Program-made: the position numbers and the translations under genes
Assembly: GCF_049977365.1 (NCBI RefSeq)
Contig: NZ_JBNGEN010000011.1
Location: 1-52,340, forward strand
From: Brachymonas sp049977365
GTDB lineage: Bacteria; Pseudomonadota; Gammaproteobacteria; Burkholderiales; Burkholderiaceae_C
Direction of reading: 5' to 3'
DNA length: 52,340 bases
Notes under the pieces: model-generated
The model's input: only the letters and a program-made list of their open reading frames with translations
What the model was told of the DNA's origin: nothing
Database searches by the model: none
Part shown: positions 33,233-42,263 of the stretch, piece by piece
Position numbering within the stretch: the stretch's first letter is position 1
Layout: each line of letters starts with the position of its first letter

Positions 33233-35419
33233 ATGAATTCTCCGCGACCGCTTGCCCGCACTGACAGGGCTGTCTCCCTTCTCCTGTTCCCCCGCGCGGC
33301 GGGACAGGGTCTGCGTGCGTGCCTGGCAGGGTGCCTGGGGGCCATGCCCCTGGCCTGGGCCGCCAGCAGTACGGCTTCGGGCACCGTCCCTGCTGCTGCC
33401 GCATCGGCGGTGCTGCTGCCGTCTTCACCGGCATCGGTTCCGCTGGCTGCCTCGACGCACGCTGCGGCCTCTGCTGCGGCATCTCCCGCGTCCTCTGCGT
33501 CTGCCTCGGAGCCCGGCTTTGCGCCGGTGGCCCAGGGGCAGACCTTCACCATTCGCATCGAGGCGCCAGAGGACATCCGCACTTTCGTGGACCACTACCT
33601 GGAGCTGCACAAGTACCAGAAGGTCAGCGACCTCGACGCGGTCGAGCTGCAGCGCCTGCTCGACCTGTCCGACACCAACATCCGCCAGCTGCTGGGCACG
33701 CAGGGCTACTTCACCCCCACCATCACGCAGAAGCTCGAACCGGCATCGGCCACGCCCCCCGCAGCCTCCGCGTCAGCCCCTGCGGCAGCGCTGCCTGAGG
33801 TGCACATCACCATCGACCCCGGCCCCAAGACCACCATCGGCGCGGTGGATGTGGGCTTTGCGGGCGCCATTGCCTCCGCTCCCACGGCCGTCCGGCAGCT
33901 TGCCTCTGCACGCACGCGCTGGTCCCTGCCCACAGGCAGCCCGTTCACCCAGACGGCCTGGAGCACGGCCAAGGCCGAGACGCTGCAGCGCCTGCAGAAC
34001 CGGCGCTTTCCCACGGCACGGCTCGTGCAGAGCCGCGCCGAAGTCGATCCCGACACCCACACGGCGCACCTCGTGGTCGATTACGACTCGGGCCCGCTCT
34101 ACCGCTATGGCCCGCTGCGCATCCAGGGCGCCCAGCGGTACGACCCCAAGATCATCGAGCGTCTGGTGCGCCTGCCGGTCGGCTCCGAATACCGCCAGCG
34201 CGACCTGCTCGATGCCCAGCAGCGCCTGCTCGACAGCGGCTACTACAACAGCGCCTTCGTCACCCTCGATACAGACGCCCACACCGATCCGGCCGCCGCG
34301 CCGGTGACGGCTCAGGTGCGCGAGGCCAAGCTGCAGCGCGTAGTGCTCGGGGTGGGTGTGAGCACCGATCGTGGGCCGGGCGTGACCATGGACCACACCC
34401 ACAACCAGCTCCCCGGCCTCGGCTGGCGCGCGCTGACCAAGCTGGAAGTCGACAAGAAGCTCCAGACCTTCAGTACCAGCCTGCTGTCGCCGCCGGATGA
34501 CGGGCTCTGGCACTGGATGACCAATGCCACCGCCTCGCACGAGCATCTCACGGACCATACCCAGACCACCCAGCAGCTCAAGTTCGGCCGCACCAAGACC
34601 GACCGGGAGATCGACCGCACCGTGTATCTCGCCTACGACCGCAGCAAGGCCGACTACACGGACGGCAGCCGCATCAACGCACAGGCACTGAGCGCGAACT
34701 TCATCTGGACCTATCGCCGCTTCAACAGCACCACCTTTCCCACGCGCGGCTATGGCGTGGGCATCGAGGTCGGCGGCGGCATGACGCTGCACCCGCGCCG
34801 CATTCCGTTCACGCGGGTGGTGGGGCGGTATCTGGGCTTTCTGTCCCTCGACGACAGCCTCGGGCAGGGCCTGCGCGACGCCCTGCCGCTGCCCTCGCAG
34901 ATCAAGGCAGCCGCCACGGGTCAGGCTGCCGCCGCGAGCGACGCCTCCGACGACCTGCAGCGGCAGGCGGCGGCTGCCCTGCGCCAGCGGCAGCGCCGCA
35001 ACGGCGAGCTGGTGTTCCGCATCGAAGGCGCCGGTGTCTACACCAAGAGCGATGCCGTGATTCCGCCGAACCTGCTGTTTCTGGCTGGCGGCGACACCAC
35101 GGTGCGCGGCTATGGCTACCAGGAACTGGGCGTCACCAACGCCAACGGCATCGTGGTGCCGGGGCGCTACCTGGTCACCGGCAGCGTGGAGTACCGGCGC
35201 CCCATCTTCAGCGCGGGCAAGCGCACCAGCTGGGACAGCGTGGCCTATGTCGACGCCGGTGCCGTGGCCGATGCGCCATCGGGCCTGCACCCGCTGCGCA
35301 TCGGCATCGGCACGGGGGCGCTGTATCGCAGCCCGGTCGGGCCGATCCAGATGTCGGTCGCCTACGGGCTCTATACCCACAAGCTGCGCCTGCACCTCAA
35401 CCTGGGATTCACGTTCTGA
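33233..35419 (+). CDS. tamA: Outer-membrane Omp85 protein TamA
   Basis: 728 aa. A signal peptide (about residues 1-43, LLLFPRAAGQGLRACLAGCL then LAWAAS) is followed by a Ser/Ala/Pro-rich stretch of about 60 residues, POTRA domains (FTIRIEAPEDIRTFVDHYLE; LVVDYDSGPLYRYGPLRIQG; QRLLDSGYYNSAFVTLD) and the D15/Omp85 barrel with DTTVRGYGYQELGV (about 621) and C-terminal phenylalanine (LHLNLGFTF). It works with TamB in autotransporter assembly and envelope homeostasis. The stop overlaps the tamB start by one base (TGATG), so they are translationally coupled. Confidence 0.93.
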   Translation: MNSPRPLARTDRAVSLLLFPRAAGQGLRACLAGCLGAMPLAWAASSTASGTVPAAAASAVLLPSSPASVPLAASTHAAASAAASPASSASASEPGFAPVAQGQTFTIRIEAPEDIRTFVDHYLELHKYQKVSDLDAVELQRLLDLSDTNIRQLLGTQGYFTPTITQKLEPASATPPAASASAPAAALPEVHITIDPGPKTTIGAVDVGFAGAIASAPTAVRQLASARTRWSLPTGSPFTQTAWSTAKAETLQRLQNRRFPTARLVQSRAEVDPDTHTAHLVVDYDSGPLYRYGPLRIQGAQRYDPKIIERLVRLPVGSEYRQRDLLDAQQRLLDSGYYNSAFVTLDTDAHTDPAAAPVTAQVREAKLQRVVLGVGVSTDRGPGVTMDHTHNQLPGLGWRALTKLEVDKKLQTFSTSLLSPPDDGLWHWMTNATASHEHLTDHTQTTQQLKFGRTKTDREIDRTVYLAYDRSKADYTDGSRINAQALSANFIWTYRRFNSTTFPTRGYGVGIEVGGGMTLHPRRIPFTRVVGRYLGFLSLDDSLGQGLRDALPLPSQIKAAATGQAAAASDASDDLQRQAAAALRQRQRRNGELVFRIEGAGVYTKSDAVIPPNLLFLAGGDTTVRGYGYQELGVTNANGIVVPGRYLVTGSVEYRRPIFSAGKRTSWDSVAYVDAGAVADAPSGLHPLRIGIGTGALYRSPVGPIQMSVAYGLYTHKLRLHLNLGFTF

Positions 35420-38400
35420 TGCCGGCCTCCGATCTCCCGCCCTCTTCCGATTCGCAAGCGCCCCTGACGCCCGCCCCCGGGGAGGCGCCAGCCGCCTCTC
35501 CAGAGCCATCCACCGCTCCCGCACGCCCCGTGCCCCCCACCCGCTGGCAGCGTGCACGGCGCGCGGCACGCCGCACCGTGCGCTGGAGCCTCTGGTCCCT
35601 GCTGGGGGGAGTCGTGCTGCTGGCACTGGCACTCGGCGGACTGTGGGCCTGGTCGGCGCGGGATCAGTCCCTCGCCACCGTGGTGCGCATCGTGCAGGGC
35701 TACCTGCCTGCCACCATGTCCCTGCAGGCCGAAGGCGTATCGGGCACCGTGCGCCACGGGGGACACATCGAGCGGCTGGTGTACACCCGCACCGGCACCG
35801 ATGCGGACGGCTACACCGGCGGCACGCTGGTGGTCACGCTGGACCGGATCGACGTGGCCTGGGAGCTGGCCGCCCTGTGGGATCGGGCCACCCGGTTCAG
35901 CCAGGTCCATGCACGCACCGTGACCTGGCAGGACACGCGGGTGAAGAAGCCCCTCACGTCCCCCACGCAGCCCCTGCAGTCGCTCACGCTGCCCATCGGG
36001 GTAGAGCTGCCCTTCTCGATCGATACCCTGCGCCTCGTGGGCAAGCCGCAGGAGCAGGCCGACATCCGCGCCGACACCCCGGCCGAGGCGGCTTCTGCTG
36101 CGGCATCGGCCCAGCGTGCGCAGACTGCACGCACGCAGGCCACTTCCCGCGCCACGCCGCCGGCACAGGTCCCGGCCTCGCCAGACACAGTCGTCACCCA
36201 GCTGCGCGGGCGCTATCGCTACGACCGGCTCACCACCCACCACCAGCTCCAGATCGATGCGCTCACCCTCGCGCAGGGGCATTACCGCGCTGCCCTCGAC
36301 CTCCAGGGCGCTGCCCCCATGGCCCTGCAGGCGCAGGCCTCTGCCGTGCTCGATCTGCCGGCAAGTGCCAACCGCTCGGCCCAGCGCCTGCTTGCGGCCC
36401 TGGGTGCAGCAGGCACCCTGTCGGGCACGGACGCCCTGCTGGCCGTCGAATCCCATGTGCGCCCCGTGGCGATCCCCGCCGCATCTTCTGCCTCTGCCCC
36501 CGGCCGCGCGCACACCACGGCCGCAGTCAAGTCAGGTTCCCGCACGACTACCCCTGATGTGCCGACACAGCTCGACCTGCGCGCGCGCCTTTTCCCCTGG
36601 CAGACCCAGCCCATCGCCAGCGCCCAGGCCCAGTGGCAGGCACTGGATCTGCAGGCTTTCTGGCCTGCCGCACCACGCACCCGGCTGCAGGGCCAGCTGG
36701 ATCTCCAGCCCCTCTCCGGCAGTGCCTCCGCCGCCAGCGGGGCCAGCCCCACCGCCACCACCCCCGGCATGCTGGGCGCACTCGGCCCCGCGCACTGGCA
36801 GCTCAAGGCCCAGATCACCAACCAGGGCAGCGGCGCCTGGGACCGGGGGCTCCTCCCGCTCGACCGGCTCGACACCCTCATGCAGTACCGTGCTGGCTCC
36901 CTCGACATGACCCGCCTGGCCGTGCAGATCGCCAAGGGACAGATCGAGGGACACGGAAGCTACCGCCCCCGGACCGGCTGGCTGGGCGCCCTGTCCATCC
37001 GCCATCTCGACCCCGCCCTGTTCGACAGCCATCTCGCCGCTGCACCAATCAGCGGCACGATCGAGGCACACAGCACCGCCGCTGCCGCCGTCTCGGCCCA
37101 GGCCCCCATCGCCTTCAAGGCACGGCTGGCCTCGGACGGCGGCAGCCGCACAGCCCGCCGTGCAGCAGACCGCCAGCTCGCGCTCGACACCGTGACCGTG
37201 CAGGGCAGCTGGAACGGCCAGGTACTCGATCTTCCGACCCTCGACATGCGCGCATTCGGCGCCACCCTGCAAGGCCATGCCCGCTACACCCCGTCCTCTC
37301 CGAACGTGTCGGGCCGACTTGCCCTGGCACTGCCCGGCGCCACGGCACAGGTCGATGGCGCACTCGGCGCCGCCACCGGACAGGGCACCCTGCGCGCCAG
37401 CATCACCGACCTGCACCAGCTCTCCTCCTGGCTGACCCAGTGGCCAGGCACCGATGCCCTGCGCCGTCAGACGCTCACCGGACAGGCCACTCTGGATGCC
37501 AGCTGGACGGGCGGCTGGCAGAACCAGGGACGAGCCCTGCAGCTCAAGGCCCGTCTCGCCGCCCCGACCTTGTCCATGCAGGCCCAGAGCCCTGCCACAG
37601 CTCCCCGCACCGAGGTGCGCCAGATGCTGCTCGCAGCCAGTGGCCCTCTGTCTCGCCTTGTTCTGCAAGCCTCTGCCGAGGCCCAGCAGGCCACCCACCA
37701 CCTCACCGTGGCCCTCGACGGCACCGCCGGCCTGCTCTCCAGTGGCTGGGCGGCCCATCTGCGTGCCACCCGACTCCTCCTGCGCGAAAACCGCACAGGT
37801 GCCGCCCCCTGGACCGCCACTCTCACCCAGCCCGTGACGCTGGACCTCACCCGCGACGCCCAGGCCCTGGACATGCGTACCGGCGCCTGGCATGTCGTGC
37901 TGGCAGGAGCGGCCTCCGGACAGCCCCGCCTCGATGCCGACCCCCTCCATTTCCGGCTGCAGGGACAGGGCTATACCCTCAGCAGCAAGGGCCGACTGGC
38001 CGACGTCCCCCTGAGCTGGCTGGATGCCCTCAGCAACCACGCCCTCAGCGGCAACAGCCTCGCCGGAGACATGGTGCTGGCCGGCCAGTGGGACGCCCAA
38101 CTCGACCAGGGGCTGCACCTTACCGCCACCCTGGCCCGCTCCCGGGGGGATCTGGTCGTGCTCGGCGGCAGCGCAGGCACCGGCGCGCGCATGGCTGCCG
38201 GCGTCCGTGACGCACGCCTCACCCTGCAGGGCAGTGGCAACGCCCTCCATGCCGCCCTGCACTGGGACAGCGCCAACGCCGGCACCGCCGACCTCCAGCT
38301 CGCCACCCGGCTCGTGTCGCAATCGGGCGGCTGGAGCCTGCCCGGCACCGCCCCCGTACAGGGCACCATCCGTGCGGACCTCCCCCAGCTCGGCATCTGG

Positions 38401-39792
38401 AGCCTGTTCGCCCCTCCGGGCTGGCGCCTGCGCGGCACCCTGCAGGCACAGGCCACCGTCGGCGGCACCCTGCAATCCCCTACCCTGCAGGGCACCCTGA
38501 ATGCCGACGAACTCGGCGTCCGCTCGGTCGTCGACGGCATCGAATTCAACCACGGCACCCTCCGCACCCGCCTGTCGGACAACCGCCTCGACATCGACAC
38601 CTTCACGCTTCAGGGCGCCCCCCAGCAGGGCCAATCCGGCGGCAGCCTACGCATCAGCGGCAACCTGCAGTGGGGCGACGGCGGCCAGCCGCTCCTCCAC
38701 ACCCTGCGGGCACAGCTTGCCACCCACCTCGACCGCCTCCAGCTCTCCACCCTGTCCGACCGGCAGATCGTGCTCTCGGGCGACATGCAGACCCAGCTCG
38801 CCGCCCTGCGCCTCACCATGCGCGGCGCGCTGCGCGTGGACCACGCCTACTTCGTCCTGCCCACCGACACCGCCCCCAGCCTCGATGACGACGTCATCGT
38901 CCTGCCCAGCAAGCGCCACCCCCGCGCCACGCAGGCCACCGCCCGGGACAACTCCTCCACCTCCAGCGCCCCCACGACCACCCCGGCACAGACTGCTCCA
39001 TCCTCCGGATCGGCCTCCGCGCAGAACAACGGCATCGTGCCCGACATCCACGTCACCCTCGACATGGGAGACGACCTGCGCGTGCGCGGCCGCGGCCTCG
39101 ACACCCGTCTGCGCGGCCAGCTCACCATCGACAACGGCCCCACCCTGAACGCCCTGCCCCGCCTCAACGGCACCATCCGCACCGACCGTGGCACCTTCCG
39201 CGCCTATGGGCAGGAGCTCACCATCAGCAGCGGCCGCCTCATCTTCACCGGCGCCGCCAGCAACCCCACCCTCGACATCTCCGCCGTGCGCCCCAACCTG
39301 TCCAGCGACGTGCAGGTCGGCGTGCGCGTGCGAGGCACCGCCCAGCACCCCACGGTGCAGCTCTTCTCCGACCCCGAGATGACCGAGCCCGAAAAACTCT
39401 CCTGGCTCGTCCTCGGCCGCTCCTCCAGCAGCACCGCCGACACCGCCCTGCTCCAGCAGGCCGCGCTCGCCCTGCTGGCCGGACAGGACGGCAAGGGCCT
39501 CACCGGCGAACTCGCCGACGCCCTGGGCCTCGACCAGCTCTCCTTCGGCAACACCACCAGCAGTACCTCGTCCAGCAGCACCACCTCCAGTGGCCTCGCC
39601 GGCAGCAGCGTCACCCTCGGCAAGCACTTCAGCCGCAACTTCTCCATGGCCTACGAACGCTCCCTCGACGCCACCATGGGCACCCTCTACTTCTTCTACG
39701 ACCTCACCCGCCACCTCAAGCTGCGCGGAGAGACCGGCACCGAAAGCGCCATCTCCCTCATCTACACCATCAGCTACGACCACCTTCACTGA
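35419..39792 (+). CDS. tamB: Translocation and assembly module protein TamB (DUF490)
   Basis: 1457 aa AsmA-like protein that spans from the inner membrane to TamA. A Pro/Ala/Ser N-terminus and a basic patch are followed by one membrane anchor (about residues 57-78, WSLWSLLGGVVLLALALGGL). A very long beta-rich groove of repeated short strands fills the middle, and the DUF490 region is at the end: RDTGGRLIFTGAASNPTLD-like GRLIFTGAASNPTLDISAVR (about 1274), EKLSWLVLGRSSSS (about 1324) and ISYDHLH at the C-terminus. Low-complexity Ser/Thr/Ala-rich insertions (about 1172-1200 and 1375-1395) are prominent. C is in strong excess over G on this strand. Confidence 0.92.
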   Translation: MPASDLPPSSDSQAPLTPAPGEAPAASPEPSTAPARPVPPTRWQRARRAARRTVRWSLWSLLGGVVLLALALGGLWAWSARDQSLATVVRIVQGYLPATMSLQAEGVSGTVRHGGHIERLVYTRTGTDADGYTGGTLVVTLDRIDVAWELAALWDRATRFSQVHARTVTWQDTRVKKPLTSPTQPLQSLTLPIGVELPFSIDTLRLVGKPQEQADIRADTPAEAASAAASAQRAQTARTQATSRATPPAQVPASPDTVVTQLRGRYRYDRLTTHHQLQIDALTLAQGHYRAALDLQGAAPMALQAQASAVLDLPASANRSAQRLLAALGAAGTLSGTDALLAVESHVRPVAIPAASSASAPGRAHTTAAVKSGSRTTTPDVPTQLDLRARLFPWQTQPIASAQAQWQALDLQAFWPAAPRTRLQGQLDLQPLSGSASAASGASPTATTPGMLGALGPAHWQLKAQITNQGSGAWDRGLLPLDRLDTLMQYRAGSLDMTRLAVQIAKGQIEGHGSYRPRTGWLGALSIRHLDPALFDSHLAAAPISGTIEAHSTAAAAVSAQAPIAFKARLASDGGSRTARRAADRQLALDTVTVQGSWNGQVLDLPTLDMRAFGATLQGHARYTPSSPNVSGRLALALPGATAQVDGALGAATGQGTLRASITDLHQLSSWLTQWPGTDALRRQTLTGQATLDASWTGGWQNQGRALQLKARLAAPTLSMQAQSPATAPRTEVRQMLLAASGPLSRLVLQASAEAQQATHHLTVALDGTAGLLSSGWAAHLRATRLLLRENRTGAAPWTATLTQPVTLDLTRDAQALDMRTGAWHVVLAGAASGQPRLDADPLHFRLQGQGYTLSSKGRLADVPLSWLDALSNHALSGNSLAGDMVLAGQWDAQLDQGLHLTATLARSRGDLVVLGGSAGTGARMAAGVRDARLTLQGSGNALHAALHWDSANAGTADLQLATRLVSQSGGWSLPGTAPVQGTIRADLPQLGIWSLFAPPGWRLRGTLQAQATVGGTLQSPTLQGTLNADELGVRSVVDGIEFNHGTLRTRLSDNRLDIDTFTLQGAPQQGQSGGSLRISGNLQWGDGGQPLLHTLRAQLATHLDRLQLSTLSDRQIVLSGDMQTQLAALRLTMRGALRVDHAYFVLPTDTAPSLDDDVIVLPSKRHPRATQATARDNSSTSSAPTTTPAQTAPSSGSASAQNNGIVPDIHVTLDMGDDLRVRGRGLDTRLRGQLTIDNGPTLNALPRLNGTIRTDRGTFRAYGQELTISSGRLIFTGAASNPTLDISAVRPNLSSDVQVGVRVRGTAQHPTVQLFSDPEMTEPEKLSWLVLGRSSSSTADTALLQQAALALLAGQDGKGLTGELADALGLDQLSFGNTTSSTSSSSTTSSGLAGSSVTLGKHFSRNFSMAYERSLDATMGTLYFFYDLTRHLKLRGETGTESAISLIYTISYDHLH

Positions 39793-39856
39793 CCTGCCCA
39801 GCAAACGCTCTGGGGCTACAATGGCGGCACATCGCACAGGCCCCTGCCGCGCGACA

Positions 39857-39931
39857 GCCGCCGTAGTTCAATGGATAGAACGAGCGCCTCCTAAGCGCTA
39901 GATACAGGTTCGATTCCTGTCGGGGGCGCCA
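39857..39931 (+). tRNA. tRNA-Arg, anticodon CCT
   Basis: 75 bases with encoded CCA. D arm GTTC/GAAC, anticodon stem AGCGC/GCGCT with loop CTCCTAA (CCT, reads AGG), T arm ACAGG/CCTGT with TTCGATT. Acceptor is GCCGCCG against CGGGGGC, so the fourth pair is G-G, a mismatch; all other acceptor pairs are Watson-Crick. The variable loop is 4 bases. The match elsewhere leaves no doubt about identity. Confidence 0.92.
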
Positions 39932-39939
39932 CCCATCTG

Positions 39940-39972
39940 CCCGCATGCCGCCTCCGGCATCGCGGGTTTTTT
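39940..39972 (+). terminator. Rho-independent terminator of tRNA-Arg
   Basis: CCCGCATGCCG pairs with CGGCATCGCGGG with one bulged base and a 5-base loop, then six T. It starts 9 bases after the CCA. Confidence 0.85.
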
Positions 39973-40145
39973 ATGGTCCTTGTCACGGGCCCGGCTTGGG
40001 CCACGTGACATTGTCAACACACAGTGACAAATACCTGACATTGGTTGCGCGCGCGCGGTTTTTTCGGGCTGTTCCTGTCGCACAATGCATCCAGACAGTT
40101 ACCCCACCGCAGGGTTTGCGGTCTTGATGACTTGGAGAAGGTCAG

Positions 40146-40457
40146 ATGAAGAAATTCCTCGCTATCGCATGTGCTGCCGTCGTGACGGCCCTGAGCACTC
40201 CCAGCTTTGCCCAGATGTCCGCTCCGGCTGCCGCTCCCGGCATGGCCCGCGCCGAAGCCGCCCACCAAGCCCATCGCGACGTGCGCCAGCAACGCCGCAT
40301 GGAACGCCGCGAAATTCACCGCGAACGCCGTGAGCTGCGCCGTGAACACCGCGCCGAACGCCGTGCCCTGCGCCATGAGCGCCGGGCAGAACACCGCGCC
40401 ATGCGCGCCGAGCACCGCCCCGGCATGGGTGTGGGCATGCCCGCTCCCCGTCCGTAA
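40146..40457 (+). CDS. Small secreted Arg/His/Glu-rich protein, unknown
   Basis: 103 aa. A clear signal peptide (MKKFLAIACAAVVTAL, cleavage near PSFAQ). After a short Ala/Met/Pro-rich stretch, about 60 residues are nearly all Arg, His, Glu, Ala and Gln in a quasi-repeating pattern such as RREIHRERRELRREHRAERR. The pattern suggests one long charged helix; Pro/Gly/Met residues end it. GGAGAAGG precedes the ATG. No family recognised; metal, DNA or envelope-polyanion binding would all be speculation. A hairpin terminator follows at 40516. Confidence 0.8.
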   Translation: MKKFLAIACAAVVTALSTPSFAQMSAPAAAPGMARAEAAHQAHRDVRQQRRMERREIHRERRELRREHRAERRALRHERRAEHRAMRAEHRPGMGVGMPAPRP

Positions 40458-40515
40458 GGCACTGGCCCAGGGAGCTGCGCACGCTGCTGCCAGCCCCCTG
40501 TTGCCACTCCTCCAC

Positions 40516-40539
40516 AGGCCGCCACCAGGCGGCCTTTTT
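40516..40539 (+). terminator. Rho-independent terminator after the Arg-rich gene
   Basis: Perfect 8-bp stem AGGCCGCC/GGCGGCCT with loop ACCA, followed by TTTTTC. It lies in the convergent gap to the DUF1345 gene. Confidence 0.85.
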
Positions 40540-40551
40540 CATGCCTGTCGC

Positions 40552-41205
40552 TCAGAAAAAGCTGGCGGCGATGTTGATCGTCATGGCCAGCACCACGGCA
40601 TTGAAGGCATAGGCAATCACGCAGTGCACGAGTCCCGTGCGCCGCATATGCCGGTTGGAAAACTCCACATCGGCCGTCTGCCCTGACGTGGCGATGATGA
40701 AGGCACAGTAGAAGAAGTCCATGTAGTCCGGCAGCGGCGTGCGCGGGAACTCCAGCCCCGGATTGGCCTTGCAGTCGATGCGCAGGGCCTCGTAGTAGTC
40801 ATGCGCATAGATGAGCGCATACATGGTGTGGATGTAAAGCCATGCCATGCACACCGTGACCGCCGTGAGGCCCACATGCGCCACCCGGGAAATGCCGTGC
40901 ATGTCCTTGGCAGTGGCCAGCTGGGCCACCACGGCCACCAGCGCAAGCACGATGGCCACGGCCGACAGCGCCACGGTCACCCCCCTCGCCTCCGACTGGA
41001 GCTTGGCGTGCCGCCGGATGCGGTCCACGCTCGCTCCCCAGCACATCTGCAGCACCGCCAGCAGATACACCAGCACCCCCGCGTTCCAGGCCACCAGAAA
41101 ATGCGTGCTCGGACGGGCATGCCACACATAGGGCAGCAACCCTCCCACGGCCATGCCCAGCGCAATGCTGGCAAAAAGGCGGGGATGCGAACGCAGGGTC
41201 TTCAT
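40552..41205 (-). CDS. DUF1345 family membrane protein
   Basis: 217 aa with about five hydrophobic segments. The DUF1345 signature is in the C-terminal half: PLPDYMDFFYCAFIIATSGQ (about residue 160), TADVEFSNRHMRRTGLVHCV and FNAVVLAMTINIAASFF. AGGAAC precedes the ATG at 41205. Function of the family is unknown. Monocistronic by position: divergent from psiF-like and convergent with the Arg-rich gene. Confidence 0.85.
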   Translation of the reverse strand: MKTLRSHPRLFASIALGMAVGGLLPYVWHARPSTHFLVAWNAGVLVYLLAVLQMCWGASVDRIRRHAKLQSEARGVTVALSAVAIVLALVAVVAQLATAKDMHGISRVAHVGLTAVTVCMAWLYIHTMYALIYAHDYYEALRIDCKANPGLEFPRTPLPDYMDFFYCAFIIATSGQTADVEFSNRHMRRTGLVHCVIAYAFNAVVLAMTINIAASFF

Positions 41206-41474
41206 GATGTTCCTGAAAGCACGGGCATCCTGCCTCGGCCGTGCGATACGGCAGACGACAGGCCCTTCGGAGAAGCCTTCATTGTCCTGCAGGCAGGACC
41301 TTCATTTTTTGTCATTTCGCCACACTTGAGCCGGGCCGAGAGAGGCCCGACAGCTCCTGTGCGGGAATTTTCGACAGTCTGCCGGACTGGGCCTGTCTCC
41401 TGTCACGGACTTGTGGTGCAATCGAACTGCCCGGAAGTGAGGGCGTTTCCATCCACCTACAAGGAGCATGTTCC

Positions 41475-41789
41475 ATGCGTAAAGTGATTCTGTTGGGCGC
41501 ACTCGCCCTGGCCATGTCCGGCAGCGCCTTCGCCCTGACGCCCCAGCAACAGCTCATGGGCACCTGCAACGCCCAGGCCAAGGCCGCCAACAAGACCGGC
41601 GAAGCACGCAAGGCCTTCATGAAGTCCTGCCTGTCTGCCAAGCCTGCCGCCCCGATGGCCGCTTCGGCTCCCGCTCCGGCAGCCAAGCCCCTGACGCAGC
41701 AGGACAAGATGAAGGTCTGCAACAAGAACGCCGCCGGCAAAAAGGGCGACGAGCGCAAGGCCTTCATGAAGTCCTGCCTGAGCAAGTAA
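41475..41789 (+). CDS. PsiF repeat protein
   Basis: 104 aa periplasmic protein. Signal peptide MRKVILLGALALAMSGSAFA, then two PsiF repeats, each ending in the same core (RKAFMKSCLSAK at about residue 47-58 and RKAFMKSCLSK at the C-terminus) and each with two Cys (CNAQAKAANKTGEA, CNKNAAGKKGDE), joined by an Ala/Pro linker. PsiF in E. coli is phosphate-starvation induced; no Pho box was identified here. AAGGAG precedes the ATG at about 8 bases. The longer frame from 41241 is rejected. Confidence 0.87.
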   Translation: MRKVILLGALALAMSGSAFALTPQQQLMGTCNAQAKAANKTGEARKAFMKSCLSAKPAAPMAASAPAPAAKPLTQQDKMKVCNKNAAGKKGDERKAFMKSCLSK

Positions 41790-41796
41790 GCCCCTC

Positions 41797-41818
41797 TCCC
41801 GGCATTCCTCGATGCCGG
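41797..41818 (+). terminator. Hairpin directly after psiF
   Basis: Stem CCCGGCAT/ATGCCGGG with loop TCCTCG. No T run follows, so alone it would be weak; the stronger hairpin at 41861 is next. Confidence 0.4.
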
Positions 41819-41860
41819 GGCGGGGTCTCGGGTGTGCACATGGTCCTGCCGCCCGAAACA

Positions 41861-41890
41861 CAAAGAGCGCCTCGCGAGAGGCGCTCTTTG
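41861..41890. terminator. Bidirectional terminator between psiF and DUF2789
   Basis: Perfect 13-bp stem CAAAGAGCGCCTC/GAGGCGCTCTTTG with loop GCGA. T-rich edges occur on both strands (CTTTG), so it probably ends both convergent genes. Confidence 0.8.
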
Positions 41891-41949
41891 TCATGGCGGG
41901 CATGATGGGCGTGACCGGCGGTGTGCCGGAACATGCCCGGCGCAGAGGC

Positions 41950-42189
41950 TCACGCGCTGCGGCGCAGACGCTCCGAGAGCTCATCGACCACTTCGGCCCA
42001 TCCGCCGTCCCGGCACAGCTCCTCGCGCAGAAAGCGTGCCTGGCTGGCAGTCCAGAAAGGGGCTTCATGAAGATGAACAAAATTGCTCAGCGTGCGATGC
42101 TTGGCAATGAAGGTCTCGATACCCTCGGGACTGGCATCGAGCCCCAGCTGCTCGAACAGGGCGGGCATATCGTAGTTACCGGTATACAT
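41950..42189 (-). CDS. DUF2789 family protein
   Basis: 79 aa, the normal family size. Conserved patterns: MPALFEQLGLDASPEGIETF (about residues 8-27), FIAKHRTL and LHEAPFWTASQARFLREEL (about 40). GAGGAG lies 6 bases before the ATG at 42189; the longer frame to 42222 is rejected. Function unknown. Last gene of the minus-strand series that begins with aroK. Confidence 0.85.
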   Translation of the reverse strand: MYTGNYDMPALFEQLGLDASPEGIETFIAKHRTLSNFVHLHEAPFWTASQARFLREELCRDGGWAEVVDELSERLRRSA

Positions 42190-42263
42190 GGTGTGCTCCT
42201 CGGAAAAGGGAAAGATCCGCATCGCCTGCGCGGCGGATCAGCAAAAAGGGAACTGCCTCTGCA

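Noticed and set aside
36532..38634. 700-codon antisense frame within tamB
   Set aside because: Gly/Gln/Glu-rich antisense translation; tamB has the anchor, groove and DUF490 end in one uninterrupted frame.
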